A stretch of 64,000 nt of DNA from Deroplatys truncata. Lineage: Eukaryota; Arthropoda; Insecta; Mantodea; Mantidae. The notes below the pieces were generated by a model. That model was not told the DNA's origin and ran no database searches. It saw only the letters and a list, made by a program, of their open reading frames with translations. Made by a program: the position numbers and the translations under genes. The stretch covers positions 35,207,501 to 35,271,500 of the forward strand of contig CM060989.1 in assembly GCA_030765065.1 (NCBI GenBank), in the 5' to 3' direction. Numbering within the stretch: the stretch's first letter is position 1; every line of letters starts with the position of its first letter. This document shows positions 55,150 through 64,000 of the stretch, piece after piece.

Positions 55150-56400
55150 CAACAGTGCAATGTGCTAATTAGGCAATTAGAATAAGAATCTTAAACAGTT
55201 CATGTTCAAATAGTCTTAAGAATAAAGTTTACTTTTTCTTATTTCATTTCTGAGATAAAATAAACTTAATCTGTATTAAGCAACCACAAATGACATTTGA
55301 ATATTCCATGAATAGTTCACTAATTCAGTGATATGCAGAAGTTGAGAAAGTCAGTAAAAGGTTTGAAAAACTGCATGAGCTAATCAAGGATGTTACTGTG
55401 CTAAATTCCTCAAAATTACCCAAGTATTATTAATAGTCAACTGAGTTCTAAATAAGAGTTCTGAGTAATAAAGTTCCCCAAAGTAACTTAACAACTTAAA
55501 TGTTTCTTTAGTAACCCTTTGAGATTAACCGAGCTAACATTGAAGTAATATATAGATGCTAGTTTTTGATGTTTGCCCCACGTATGGGAGCCATTTTGAA
55601 GTAGATAATTTGTTAATTAATAGTTAGATGCTTTTGTTGGTAGATGGATGATGCTTTATTGATGCTGCCCCACGTATGTGAGTCAATTTGTAGTAGTTAT
55701 GATGTTACATAATAAATACGTAACTTGAAGATGATTTTTCTGCTGTTGTTGTGTAATAAATGTTTACGCAAACTTGAAGAGTTGTTATGTATTCATAGTG
55801 GCTTTGAGCGTCGGTTTGAATTTAATGCTTACGTAATATTATTGTTTTAATCTGCCTCGGCTGCGTCAGTCTTAATTTAGAGTCATTTATCTTGGGTAGT
55901 GTGTGGTAATGACAATTATTGTAGACGTCACAGAATTAAACTTTTAATTTTTCACTTTTATTTTTAACTTCTTGCACATATTTATAAACCACTACATTTT
56001 TAAAAACTGTGAGAAGCTTATACATATTCACTTAGCGCGCATATCTGTTTTTACTAATCACCCGTAGAGAATACATTTTTCCATCTTTACACTACCACGT
56101 CTTGCCAGGAACTGACTAACCTCAATAGTCAAAACCTTAAGCTTCCATATTGCAAGTCTCTGATTGGCTAATTCTAGTCCAATAGAATTTCTGTATTTAA
56201 CTTAAAACTTTTCTTTGCTGTTGATTGGCTAATTTTAAAACTGTCACTGAAACTACGTTGTCGCTCTAATCATGAGCAGTACATTTCAAATTCCAAACAC
56301 ATTATTGCCACAATTACCTCATTATTACTCATTGTTAGCAACCTAAAATTTACTATTCTCACAGTTCTTGCATTATTAGAGTATATAAAGTATTCATATG
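55150..56400. other. intronic sequence with a short direct repeat
   Basis: No gene recognised. TTTGCCCCACGTATGGGAGC (about 55573-55592) recurs in altered form about 95 bp later (GCTGCCCCACGTATGTGAGT), giving two diverged tandem units. Confidence 0.5.
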
Positions 56401-56689
56401 AATATATGAATGTTCATATAAACCTAACCTAAAAAATGAAAAAACGACGCCATACTCTGACGTAATTAATCTTTCAAATGTAACTTTCACCAAAGCGGAA
56501 TTATCGGTATTAAACCTTGGCCTAAAAACATGTGTTGGCTACACAAAAACAACCGATGAAATAGTCGCAGACATTGAGATTGCTACTTACAACCTAAATG
56601 AAAATAGTAAAACCACTATAAAAAAAGAATGTGAAATAGTTCTCCAAGAAATACAAGCAGATAAACATAACAATTTCCCAACCAAACAT

Positions 56690-56983
56690 GTGATCAAAAC
56701 ATTAAAATCAAAACCAGTAGTATACACAAAAGCTGACAAGGGAAATAAACTAGTTGTACTTCAAAAAGATGATTATATTACCAGAGTAGAAAATATGCTG
56801 CAACAAGAAAATTACATACAAATTCAAGAAGACCCATTAAAATCACATTTAAAAGCCTTCAATCAAACCATCCAGGAAAGCAAAACTATAACAGACACTG
56901 ATAAATCTAGATTAAAACCAGACCACCCCATTTACCAAGAATGTATGCTCTACCTAAAATACACAAACCGGGTAATAAGATGA
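56690..56983 (+). pseudogene. PLE alpha-3, pre-RT frame (same frameshift as copy 1)
   Basis: KSKPVVYTKADKGNKLVVLQ through KPDHPIYQE and out-of-frame codons to a stop, exactly as at 22756. The homologous one-base break in the C-run is shared with copy 1. Confidence 0.88.
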
Positions 56984-58419
56984 GACCAATCGTCAGCAAT
57001 ATTGATTCTCCTACCTACAAACTGGCAAAATGGTTAGTACAGAGATTCTCTTCACTACCAAAATTCAACAGCAAAAACATAATGAATTCAGAAGATTTAA
57101 TACAGAAGATAAAATCCCTGGAACTCGAACCAGAAGACAGATTAGTTTCCTTTGATGTCACTGCACTATTTCCAAGTGTCCCTACAGATCAACTCCTGCG
57201 TCAATTAAAGAAATGGCTACAGCAGACTAACCTACTTGAAGAAGAAATAGAAGACCTCATACAACTTACCAATTTATGCATTGGACAAAATTGTTTTAGT
57301 TTCAATAAGAAGTTCTATCAACAACCAACTGGTCTAACCATGGGCAACCCACTTTCACCCTTCTTGGCAGATTTATTTATGAGCTACTTAGAAATACACA
57401 TAACAACTTCCTTTCCATACATGTTTAAAGTTTGGCACAGATATGTTGACGACATCTTCGCTGTTGTCCCTAATAGGTTCATACAAGACTCCTTAGCCTT
57501 ACTAAACCTACAGAACCAATCAATAAAATTCACCATAGAAATAGAAAAAGAAGGCATGCTACCATTTTTAGACCTAAAAATCATCAGAGAACAAAAGAAC
57601 CTAACCTTTGGCATATACAGGAAGCCAACACACTCTACTAATTACATAAAAAATAAGAGTTTCAATCCAACCACACACAAACATGCAGTACTAAACAGCC
57701 TAACACATAGACTGGTATATACCCCCTTAAATAAAAAAGAATACCAGTTAGAATACCAGCATATAGTAGACACAGCAATACATAATGGGTACAACAAAGC
57801 AACTATTGACAAAAAAATTGCAAAATTCAAACGACAGATGCACATCAGAAACACAACTAATCTCAGCCAGCAAGATAAAGAACTAAAGTTCAAGAAATTC
57901 ACATACCACCCAAGAACATTTCACAAATTTAAGAAGATTTTCATGAAACATAACATCAGCCTAGCTCCACAGAACAAATTTAACATAGAGAAATTACTTT
58001 GTAACAAGTTAAAAGACCCCATTCCACAAGACAAAAAAGCTGGAATCTATAAAATCAATTGTTCAGATTGCAATAAAGTATACATTGGTAAGACAAAAAG
58101 AAACTTAGAAACTAGGCTAAAGGAGCACATGAGATGTATTAAATACAAACAAATGGACAAATCTGCAGTTTCACACCATTTTTGGATCACTAATCACAAC
58201 ATCAAACCCAATATTACATTAGTCAAACCAGCCAAATTTGCAGCCGAATTAGATGCATGGGAGAAGATCACCATTCTAAAACACAACACACATCTAATGA
58301 ATTTTGATTTGCCGCCACCAAATCCTCTCTGGAAGTACATTTCTCCACCACAAGATGCCACCACAGGATCCAGTCCAAAAAACGGAAACACCAACAACAC
58401 GGGCCAGTCGACGAGTTAA
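56941..58419 (+). CDS. PLE alpha-3 reverse transcriptase and GIY-YIG endonuclease (492 codons)
   Basis: It has the same residues as copy 1: SFDV (Asp72), motif B, YVDD at 168-171, GIY at 368-370, YIG at 381-383, and the same C-terminus. The reading is uninterrupted, whereas the other PLE lineages here are badly broken, so the copy is young. No upstream in-frame N-terminus. Confidence 0.9.
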   Translation: MYALPKIHKPGNKMRPIVSNIDSPTYKLAKWLVQRFSSLPKFNSKNIMNSEDLIQKIKSLELEPEDRLVSFDVTALFPSVPTDQLLRQLKKWLQQTNLLEEEIEDLIQLTNLCIGQNCFSFNKKFYQQPTGLTMGNPLSPFLADLFMSYLEIHITTSFPYMFKVWHRYVDDIFAVVPNRFIQDSLALLNLQNQSIKFTIEIEKEGMLPFLDLKIIREQKNLTFGIYRKPTHSTNYIKNKSFNPTTHKHAVLNSLTHRLVYTPLNKKEYQLEYQHIVDTAIHNGYNKATIDKKIAKFKRQMHIRNTTNLSQQDKELKFKKFTYHPRTFHKFKKIFMKHNISLAPQNKFNIEKLLCNKLKDPIPQDKKAGIYKINCSDCNKVYIGKTKRNLETRLKEHMRCIKYKQMDKSAVSHHFWITNHNIKPNITLVKPAKFAAELDAWEKITILKHNTHLMNFDLPPPNPLWKYISPPQDATTGSSPKNGNTNNTGQSTS

Positions 58420-58490
58420 CCTTCTGATGATGGGAACAACGGTTTCCCGAAACATGTTAAGTGAGTAAACTTAAGTGATGTTAGTGTTAC
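58415..58490 (+). ncRNA. hammerhead-like motif, PLE alpha-3
   Basis: Same sequence as 24188-24263: CTGATGA 58424-58430, GAAA 58449-58452, TTA 58481-58483. Confidence 0.65.
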
Positions 58491-58694
58491 AATTTCGACT
58501 CACCTTTAAATAAATTCAATAAAATATGTTTACAATAAAAATAAGCATTTGAAATGACTGTTGCATACAATTTAAATAATTATTACATACATATTGTTTC
58601 AAGGCGGGCTGTTATTGAATTTACCTATTATAAAATACAAAATGAAATTATTCAGGTATTAAAATACTGCCTCAACATACACATCTTGCTTTTA

Positions 58695-59335
58695 AACGTA
58701 TTTTATTATAAAATACACTTGATGAAAGTGGAGTCAACCTAAACACACTTACTAGCTTCACTCATTTATTTTGGAACATCTATCGTGAGCATGAGCTCAC
58801 ATCGTCAGCTGCCTGTTGACTGTCAGATGAATTCTGGAGTCGTATTGTTGAAAGCATGCGGTGTCCTCTGGTGGTCTGGACCTAGGTGGTATGTGAATTT
58901 CCTGAAGTTGATCTTTTCTGCTGTGTTAGAAATGTAGTGACCTGCTTGATGCATTTTTGTCTTTTGAATTTACATATTTTTCTATCTTTCTTTTCCTGGC
59001 TGAATCCATTCTCTACTGCAGATTTGATGATGTGTTGATATTCTTTATAGTACTCGAGTTCTGTTGAGGGGGATATTGATTAATCTATGAGCCATGCTGT
59101 TGAACGCCACTTCTTTGTGTGCCTTGGGGTTGTAACTATGTGCTTTGATGTAATTATCTGTATGCGTGGGACAGAGGACACCTCAGGCTTTCAACAATAC
59201 GACTCGAGAGTTCATCCGACAAGTCAACAGGCAGCTGACAATTTGAGCTCATGCTCACGATACATGTTCTGCAAAATAAATGACTGAAGCTAGTAGGATT
59301 ATTTAGGTTGACTCCACTTTCATAAAGTGTATTTT
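58695..59335. mobile_element. Penelope-like element, lineage epsilon: short inverted dimer
   Basis: The ends AAAATACACTTGATGAAAGT and GGAGTCAACCTAA at the left are mirrored at 59300-59335. Inside, both arms contain the hammerhead-like block, a CTAGC-TTCA string and CATACGACTCGAG-type sequence. Codon remnants are too decayed to read with confidence; assignment to PLEs rests on the shared end architecture and motif. Confidence 0.5.
58785..58815 (-). ncRNA. defective hammerhead-like motif, PLE epsilon
   Basis: On the minus strand: CTGACGA (58808-58802), T, perfect helix II GTGAGC-TCAT-GCTCAC, then GATA instead of GAAA. The mirrored copy at 59235-59262 has CTGACAA and GATA. Both changes hit conserved core positions. 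Confidence 0.4.
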
Positions 59336-59509
59336 ATTAATTGCATCACTGTGTGTGATTCCACCACTTTCTGGATGTTTTATTATGGTTGTGCTTAATA
59401 AGCCATCGTCTTCAGAGCGGCAAGATAGATAAGACCATCTTGTTTTGTCTCCTAGATTTTATCAATGAATCATGGTTGTGCTCACAACAACATTTTAAGT
59501 GAGGGAAAA

Positions 59510-60362
59510 GTGTGCGTGCACAAGCATACGCATATGCATACACATGTCAGACCTTCTCTTTTTGTGGTTACAGGTGCCTCAAAACATGAAATCTCAGCAT
59601 TGAACTTCTGAGTGGAATGCAATACTTCTAGCTACTAGGCACACAGTAGAAAAAGTAAGAAAAAAAAACTGTTACACTCACATGATTTTCTCTACCCCCT
59701 ATTGCTTATTAGTGGGTATACAAATTACTCTTATGAAAGTTTAATTTCTATGTACTTCATTTTAATCGAGATAAACCTTTCCGGAAATAGCCATAAATAA
59801 CAAATATCTTGGAAATGGCTGATGCCACAAGAAGAGTTATTTGAAATAAATTGTGTGTTTTAAAAAGCTCTAAATTTTTTGTATAGTACATTTTCGTCTA
59901 TCACATAACATTTACCAGTTATAAAAGATCATATGAAATTCCTTTCAAATGAAGAGGACTTCAAAGGATATTCCCAGAAAATTCAAGATATACATTTTAT
60001 TTGTCATGTCTTTAACATATGACATGTTAATCAAAATCATTTGAGCAGTCTTTTAAAAAATAAAGTTAAATGTTCCATGTAAAGGGTAGTTTGGAGTAGG
60101 GGGATTTTCTTGAAAATCTTCATACAGCATCTTGCAAGGTACTGAGCTTAAATACCAAGTTTGGTGTTTATCCAACTTTTTGTTTTTGAGTTATGCTGCA
60201 TGTGCACACAAGCACACACACACCACAAACTAACTTTTTCTAAAAATGCTGTTTTTTTTATTCAGGGGCCTCAAAACATGTATTTCTGGTAAAATATCAC
60301 ATTTCTTGGGTGGAAAGCTATACCTTCTCTACCTACTAGGTATGTGGTAGAGAAAGTAAAAA
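59510..60362 (+). mobile_element. (CA)n-type elements: 3' end and a full diverged copy
   Basis: 59510-59665 is a 3' end only (CTCAAAACATGAAATCTCAG, GTAGAAAAAGTAAG). 59668-60362 follows immediately as a diverged whole copy, from GTTACACTCACATGATTTTC to GGTAGAGAAAGTAAAAAG. Confidence 0.65.
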
Positions 60363-60516
60363 GGAGAAAGAATAAAATTCATTGTTGTATTCATTAAATA
60401 TCTACAGGTAGTTTTCTATTATAGCAATTTTAGTTATAAAGTCCTAGCATTTTACACTGGAAAACTGCATTTTACATAGTTTCAGAAAAATCAATCTTAT
60501 CAGCCTGAATCTCTCA

Positions 60517-62346
60517 GGGCTGGTTTCACCGACCAATGTTAAAAATACCCTTAACATCTTGTTTGTTAACATTGTTTAACATTTTGTTACAACTCTTGCA
60601 TGTCATCAAGCTTTTACTGAGAACTGTTAGCTAACATTCTGTTAACATCAAAGACAACTGTGAACAACAGTTTTCGAGAAGGCTGTGATTGAACTAGGAT
60701 GACTTCTGAGCGATCTCTGATGCACTTTTGTCTGCAGATTGCAGTGCTATCTGTTTCAATAGAAGACAACTAGCTACATTCATGAACAATTGTCATAAAG
60801 ATCTTCGTGCTTGTTTGAGATTAGAATCGTGATGTCAAATGAAAAATCTAGGCGCAGAGGAACTAATTGAGCTTCACTGTTCAGAAAAGTTGAAACGGTT
60901 ATTACAGAACTGGACGAGGATTATCAAGCATGAAAATGGCGACAAATTTGCAGCACCGAAAACTTTCTGACACACCCATAAGCAGTAGCTTTGGAAATAC
61001 CAATATTATCACCTAACATTAAATGAAAAGTGACAGTAGCATAAAATCTCAAGAGTAATTAACACCTGTAGCATAGCAGAAAGAGGTATGTTTCTGTTGG
61101 CAGTATTCTAACCTCTTATATTTTGTATAAAACCACGCTCACCACCTCTTTGTATTGTTTTAAAAATTCCTCCCTTTGCAAGTTTTCAAATTTATTATGA
61201 TGCACCACTCTTTTTTGCTTAGGGATACAATTGAAAATGCTAAATATAGCAAACCTGCATCAACAGCTTGGTTTATGACAATCATTTTTCAACTGTTTAA
61301 CATTTGTGAAACACCTTAAAAAAATCTGATGTGTTACACTCACATGACTTTCTCTACTCTTGTTCAAACTATTTTTACAAACGCTTATTCTCCATCTACT
61401 TCATCTTAATCGAGATAAACATTTGCAAACTCTATCTTATTGCTAATTTTCTTGCAGATGTAAGGGGAATATATATTTACAAGGGCAATATAGAAATACA
61501 GTAGCCTTTAAGCACATACATATCTCTTAATAGCGGGTTGCTAGGTGCAGCACCATTCCCTTTCCCACAGATTAATACTCTTTGCATATCCAAGACAAAA
61601 AAATGAATAACGAATTCCCATTTGAGAAAAGTATTGAAAAATTTATGGGAATAACAAGTAATATCTCGAAAATGGTTCACTCAACAAAAAAAATGTATAT
61701 GACATAAATTGTGTATTTTAACATGATCTACATTTTTTGTCTATCTCTCATGGTTTACCAGTTATGCAAAAGTCGTTCACAATGAAGAATACTTTTGGAG
61801 ACATTCCCAGGAAATTCAAGATATACATTTTATTTGTCATAAAAATATCTTAAACCTATGATATTTTAATTAAAATCGTAGGAGCCATTTTTGAGAAAAT
61901 TAAAATTTTCGAAAAATCTTCCATGTAAAGGGTACTCTGGGGTGGGGGGATTTTCTTGAAAACCTTCGTGTCGCATCCTTGGAAGATACTGAACCTAAAT
62001 ACCAAGTTTGGTGTTTATCCGACTGTTCGTTTCTGAGTTATGCTGTTCACAGACAGACACACACACGGACATGTTTCCAAAAATGCTTTTTTTGGATTCA
62101 GGGGGTCTCAAAACATGTATTTCCGGTGAAATCTCGGTATCGAATTTTTGGATGGAATACAGTACTTCCCCTACTTACTATACATAGTAGAGAAAATAAA
62201 AAAAGGTATGAGGATGTTAACCTAACACCAAATTTAACATGATGTTAAAGCTAACATTGTTTGATGAAACAATATTTACAATAACTTCATTGTTAAATCA
62301 CAGTAACATTGTGTTAAAATTTAACATCGGTTGGTAAAACTGACCC
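60517..62346 (-). mobile_element. PIF/Harbinger element 2, split by a (CA)n element
   Basis: Ends GGGCTGGTTTCACCGACC and, complemented, GGGTCAGTTTTACCAACC are flanked by TCA (60514-60516, 62347-62349). Internal sequence near 61080-61200, reverse-complemented, aligns with Harbinger 1 near 32210-32340 (GGAGGAAT-TT-AAA and GGTTTTAT), so the two are the same family in opposite orientation. No readable transposase remains. Confidence 0.65.
61318..62203 (+). mobile_element. (CA)n-containing short element, copy 6
   Basis: Full-length copy: AAAAAAATCTGATGTGTTAC start, GTAGAGAAAATAAAA end, with a short CA tract. It is nested in Harbinger element 2. Confidence 0.8.
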
Positions 62347-62527
62347 TCAGAGGGTTAAAGCAAGTGTACACTAAACCTAGGATATAAAACTAGACTGGTA
62401 AGATGAACTGCTATTCCAGTTTTTAAACCTGAACTCTCAGCGCCATACAATTCAAACTTTACTGTTTATAAAACAAATATAAATTTTTGGTTTAAGCTGT
62501 AACAGTGATAATGAATACATCACTTAC

Positions 62528-62683
62528 CTGTTTATTTTTCTTTGGTTTCATGCTTTCTGGAATAGTGTCTGGGGGTATCTTTGGTATCTGGAATACCGTC
62601 ACTATACCCTGATCATTTCCTGCTGCTACCATGTAATCCACAGTAGAAATAACCTTCACACAAGTTATGGCAGAAGCCGTGCT
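62528..62683 (-). CDS. TECPR2: TECPR2 exon, N-terminal WD propeller (most 5' exon found)
   Basis: A 156-bp exon of 52 codons: acceptor ATTTTACAG before AGCACGGCT (phase 0), donor AAACAG/gtaagt (phase 0). It encodes STASAITCVKVISTVDYMVA, AGNDQGIVTVFQIPKIPPD and ends KPKKNKQ. It corresponds to the vertebrate stretch with L-V-A-A-G-T-A-S-G-R-V-A-V-F-Q-L, about residue 85 onward. The start codon and the first WD strands must lie beyond 64000 or in sequence I could not recognise. Confidence 0.92.
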
Positions 62684-63129
62684 CTGTAAAATCACATGTC
62701 AGTTATTATATTAAGACTAATTTCATTTCATTTTGGGGTACATTCCAAGTGAAATGATTATGCTTCACACAGCATTGAACCATTGCTTGTACTTTTCTGA
62801 ATTGAATCAAAATAAAAGACACTATAGCTCGCACATTCATTTCTGAACAATGACCTTGATCCAGAAAACAGTGAGCCAGGATCTACCCTTCTCTCTCCTG
62901 CATTCAGCACACTTATGGCTTATATTACTTGATACAATACATAGAGTGAACTGTCTGCCCCTTACAGTTGACTGTAAAGTATTATCACATGAATGTCAGC
63001 GTGCACAGTGAGTTAACTTTGTATTACCGCCTCCTTTAATTTCAAAGTTAAAAAGGAAAAACACTTCATAGTCAAACTCATGAGATGATTGCTAATGTTT
63101 AAGACACATGAAAAAACAGGTCAAGAATA

Positions 63130-63490
63130 AAGTTCAGAGCTCTCCTGAGTTTTCCAAAAAAAATCCAAAAACTTCAAGAAAGAGTTCCAGCAGCCACTAA
63201 TGTCCCAAACAGTGCTGTTCGCAGAAATTTGCAATAAAAGCAAAAACATGAAGAGGAAAGAGCATCTTTTGGACTGGCCATACAAGAGCACAATGTCCTG
63301 ACCAGAGTAACAGAAATTGACGAAAATTGGTACAATGGAAGAAAGAATTGAAAGATTTATAATGAAGACAATGGGATGGAAATTCTTACTGGGACTAAGG
63401 TATTTAATTTGATAGTTGCTGGATACCAGTAGTTAAGAGGTTAGTTTTCTTTATATTTTATTGTTGTAAATTTGTACAATCAATTGGGTT
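63130..63490 (+). pseudogene. possible processed pseudogene, SH3-like scrap
   Basis: Plus-strand codons read EERASFGLAIQEHNVLTRVT then EIDENWYNGRKN before a stop. The V-T-E-I-D-E-N-W-Y-N-G-R string looks like the n-Src/distal part of an SH3 domain. A stop precedes it in the same frame, and AATAAAGTT with T-rich sequence follows. The similarity is short and the parent gene is unknown. Confidence 0.25.
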
Positions 63491-63836
63491 AATAATAAAG
63501 TTACTTACTTAATTTGATAGTGGCTGTACAAATTCTCTGTACAGAGACATGCAAAATAAACATTCCAGTAATACTTGAGCAGGTGACTTCATTACAATGA
63601 AATGCTCTTGCTACTGAAGACAGGTAAAGACTTGCATCCAAGCTTTCATTTAAATGTTTCAGTGTTCAAGAACAATTGCGGGAGCTATAACTTGCAATTA
63701 TTAGATTTGCAACAGAAAACCTTGTGCTTACAATTTGACTTCAGATGTACATTTTGATGTCGGAAACTTTTTGGGTGAAACTTCATAAACGAAATCTAAC
63801 ATTTAATGGCAACTTAACTTTCTCTTCACACTATTT

Positions 63837-64000
63837 ACGAGGGCAGTCCCAGAAGTACCCAACCTGATGTATAGATAGCAGTTGTTTCAAACAAATGACT
63901 ATGGTAGAAAGTACCAACCTTGTAAAGCTTAAGTTTGAAGTTAGACAATGCTACATTGTTTAGTAATTGTTTGGCAACCATCAATGGTGAATGCTCTCAG
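63837..64000 (+). mobile_element. 5' end of an M2-family mariner, cut by the window edge
   Basis: It aligns along its whole length with 27074-27240: TACGAGGGC-GTCCCAGAAG, CCCAACCTGA, GTTTCAAACAAATG, AAGCTTAAGTTTGAAGTT. The coding region would lie beyond 64000. Confidence 0.85.

Larger units (their letters stand above)
56408..58520 (+). mobile_element. Penelope-like element, lineage alpha, copy 3 (5' truncated)
   Basis: It is almost identical to 22186-24286 of copy 1. It starts within the N-terminal coding region (TTCATATAAACCTAACC) with no inverted left end and runs to TTTAAATAAATTCAAT at the 3' end. Single-base differences (for example GACATT/GACACT) are few. No clear target duplication was seen. 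Confidence 0.9.

Overview
The window looks like one stretch of a large, AT-rich, transposon-packed animal genome, most probably an insect. Mariner, pogo-like, PIF/Harbinger and piggyBac-like elements, Penelope-like retroelements (PLEs), LINEs and a tRNA-derived SINE sit inside very long introns. I cannot name the order or species.

Host gene. I can support one conserved cellular gene, on the minus strand across the whole window. It is the orthologue of TECPR2 (N-terminal WD repeats, basic low-complexity linker, C-terminal tectonin repeats; an autophagy/secretory adaptor). Eight exons were found by protein similarity, splice sites and matching intron phases. In transcription order: 62528-62683, 55015-55146, 49113-49273, 43899-44034, 38330-38636, 29840-30120, 17983-19518 and 3679-3865. 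They give about 965 continuous codons with all phases compatible. The first about 80-90 residues and the last tectonin repeats lie outside the window or were not found. Everything else is intron filled with mobile DNA.

Layout. 1-3678: a TA-flanked DNA transposon, and a mariner split by a SINE. 3679-3865: exon. 3922-11105: a second DNA transposon, an LTR-like unit, a LINE split by a SINE, and a large terminal-inverted-repeat element. 11590-14600: a pogo-like element with a Harbinger element nested in it. 14771-17971: a PLE split by a LINE that is itself split by a short repeat element. 17983-19518: the large exon. 20006-24710: a TA-flanked DNA transposon holding a nearly full-length PLE. 25366-31710: a transposon-derived coding remnant, an 80-bp tandem repeat, a mariner inside a mariner, an exon and a decayed mariner. 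31969-41410: Harbinger, mariner, DDE, MITE, piggyBac-like and LINE elements plus an exon. 41530-48385: a cluster of PLEs of several lineages, with one exon and a second copy of the TA transposon. 48400-55146: two exons, a mariner, a SINE, an RNase H-bearing LINE end and a second LTR-like unit. 56408-64000: two PLEs, a Harbinger element, the most 5' exon seen and the start of another mariner.

What stands out. At least five PLE lineages carry, at the same place just after the GIY-YIG endonuclease coding end, a hammerhead-ribozyme-like motif (CTGANGA, helix II, GAAA, then a hairpin and, in the best family, a TTA cleavage triplet). It varies between lineages but keeps pairing. Two PLE copies share the same frameshift. 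Two different mariners have inserted 3 bp apart in two copies of one unnamed repeat. A short (CA)n-containing element with GTAGAGAAAGT-type ends is present about ten times and repeatedly lands inside other elements.
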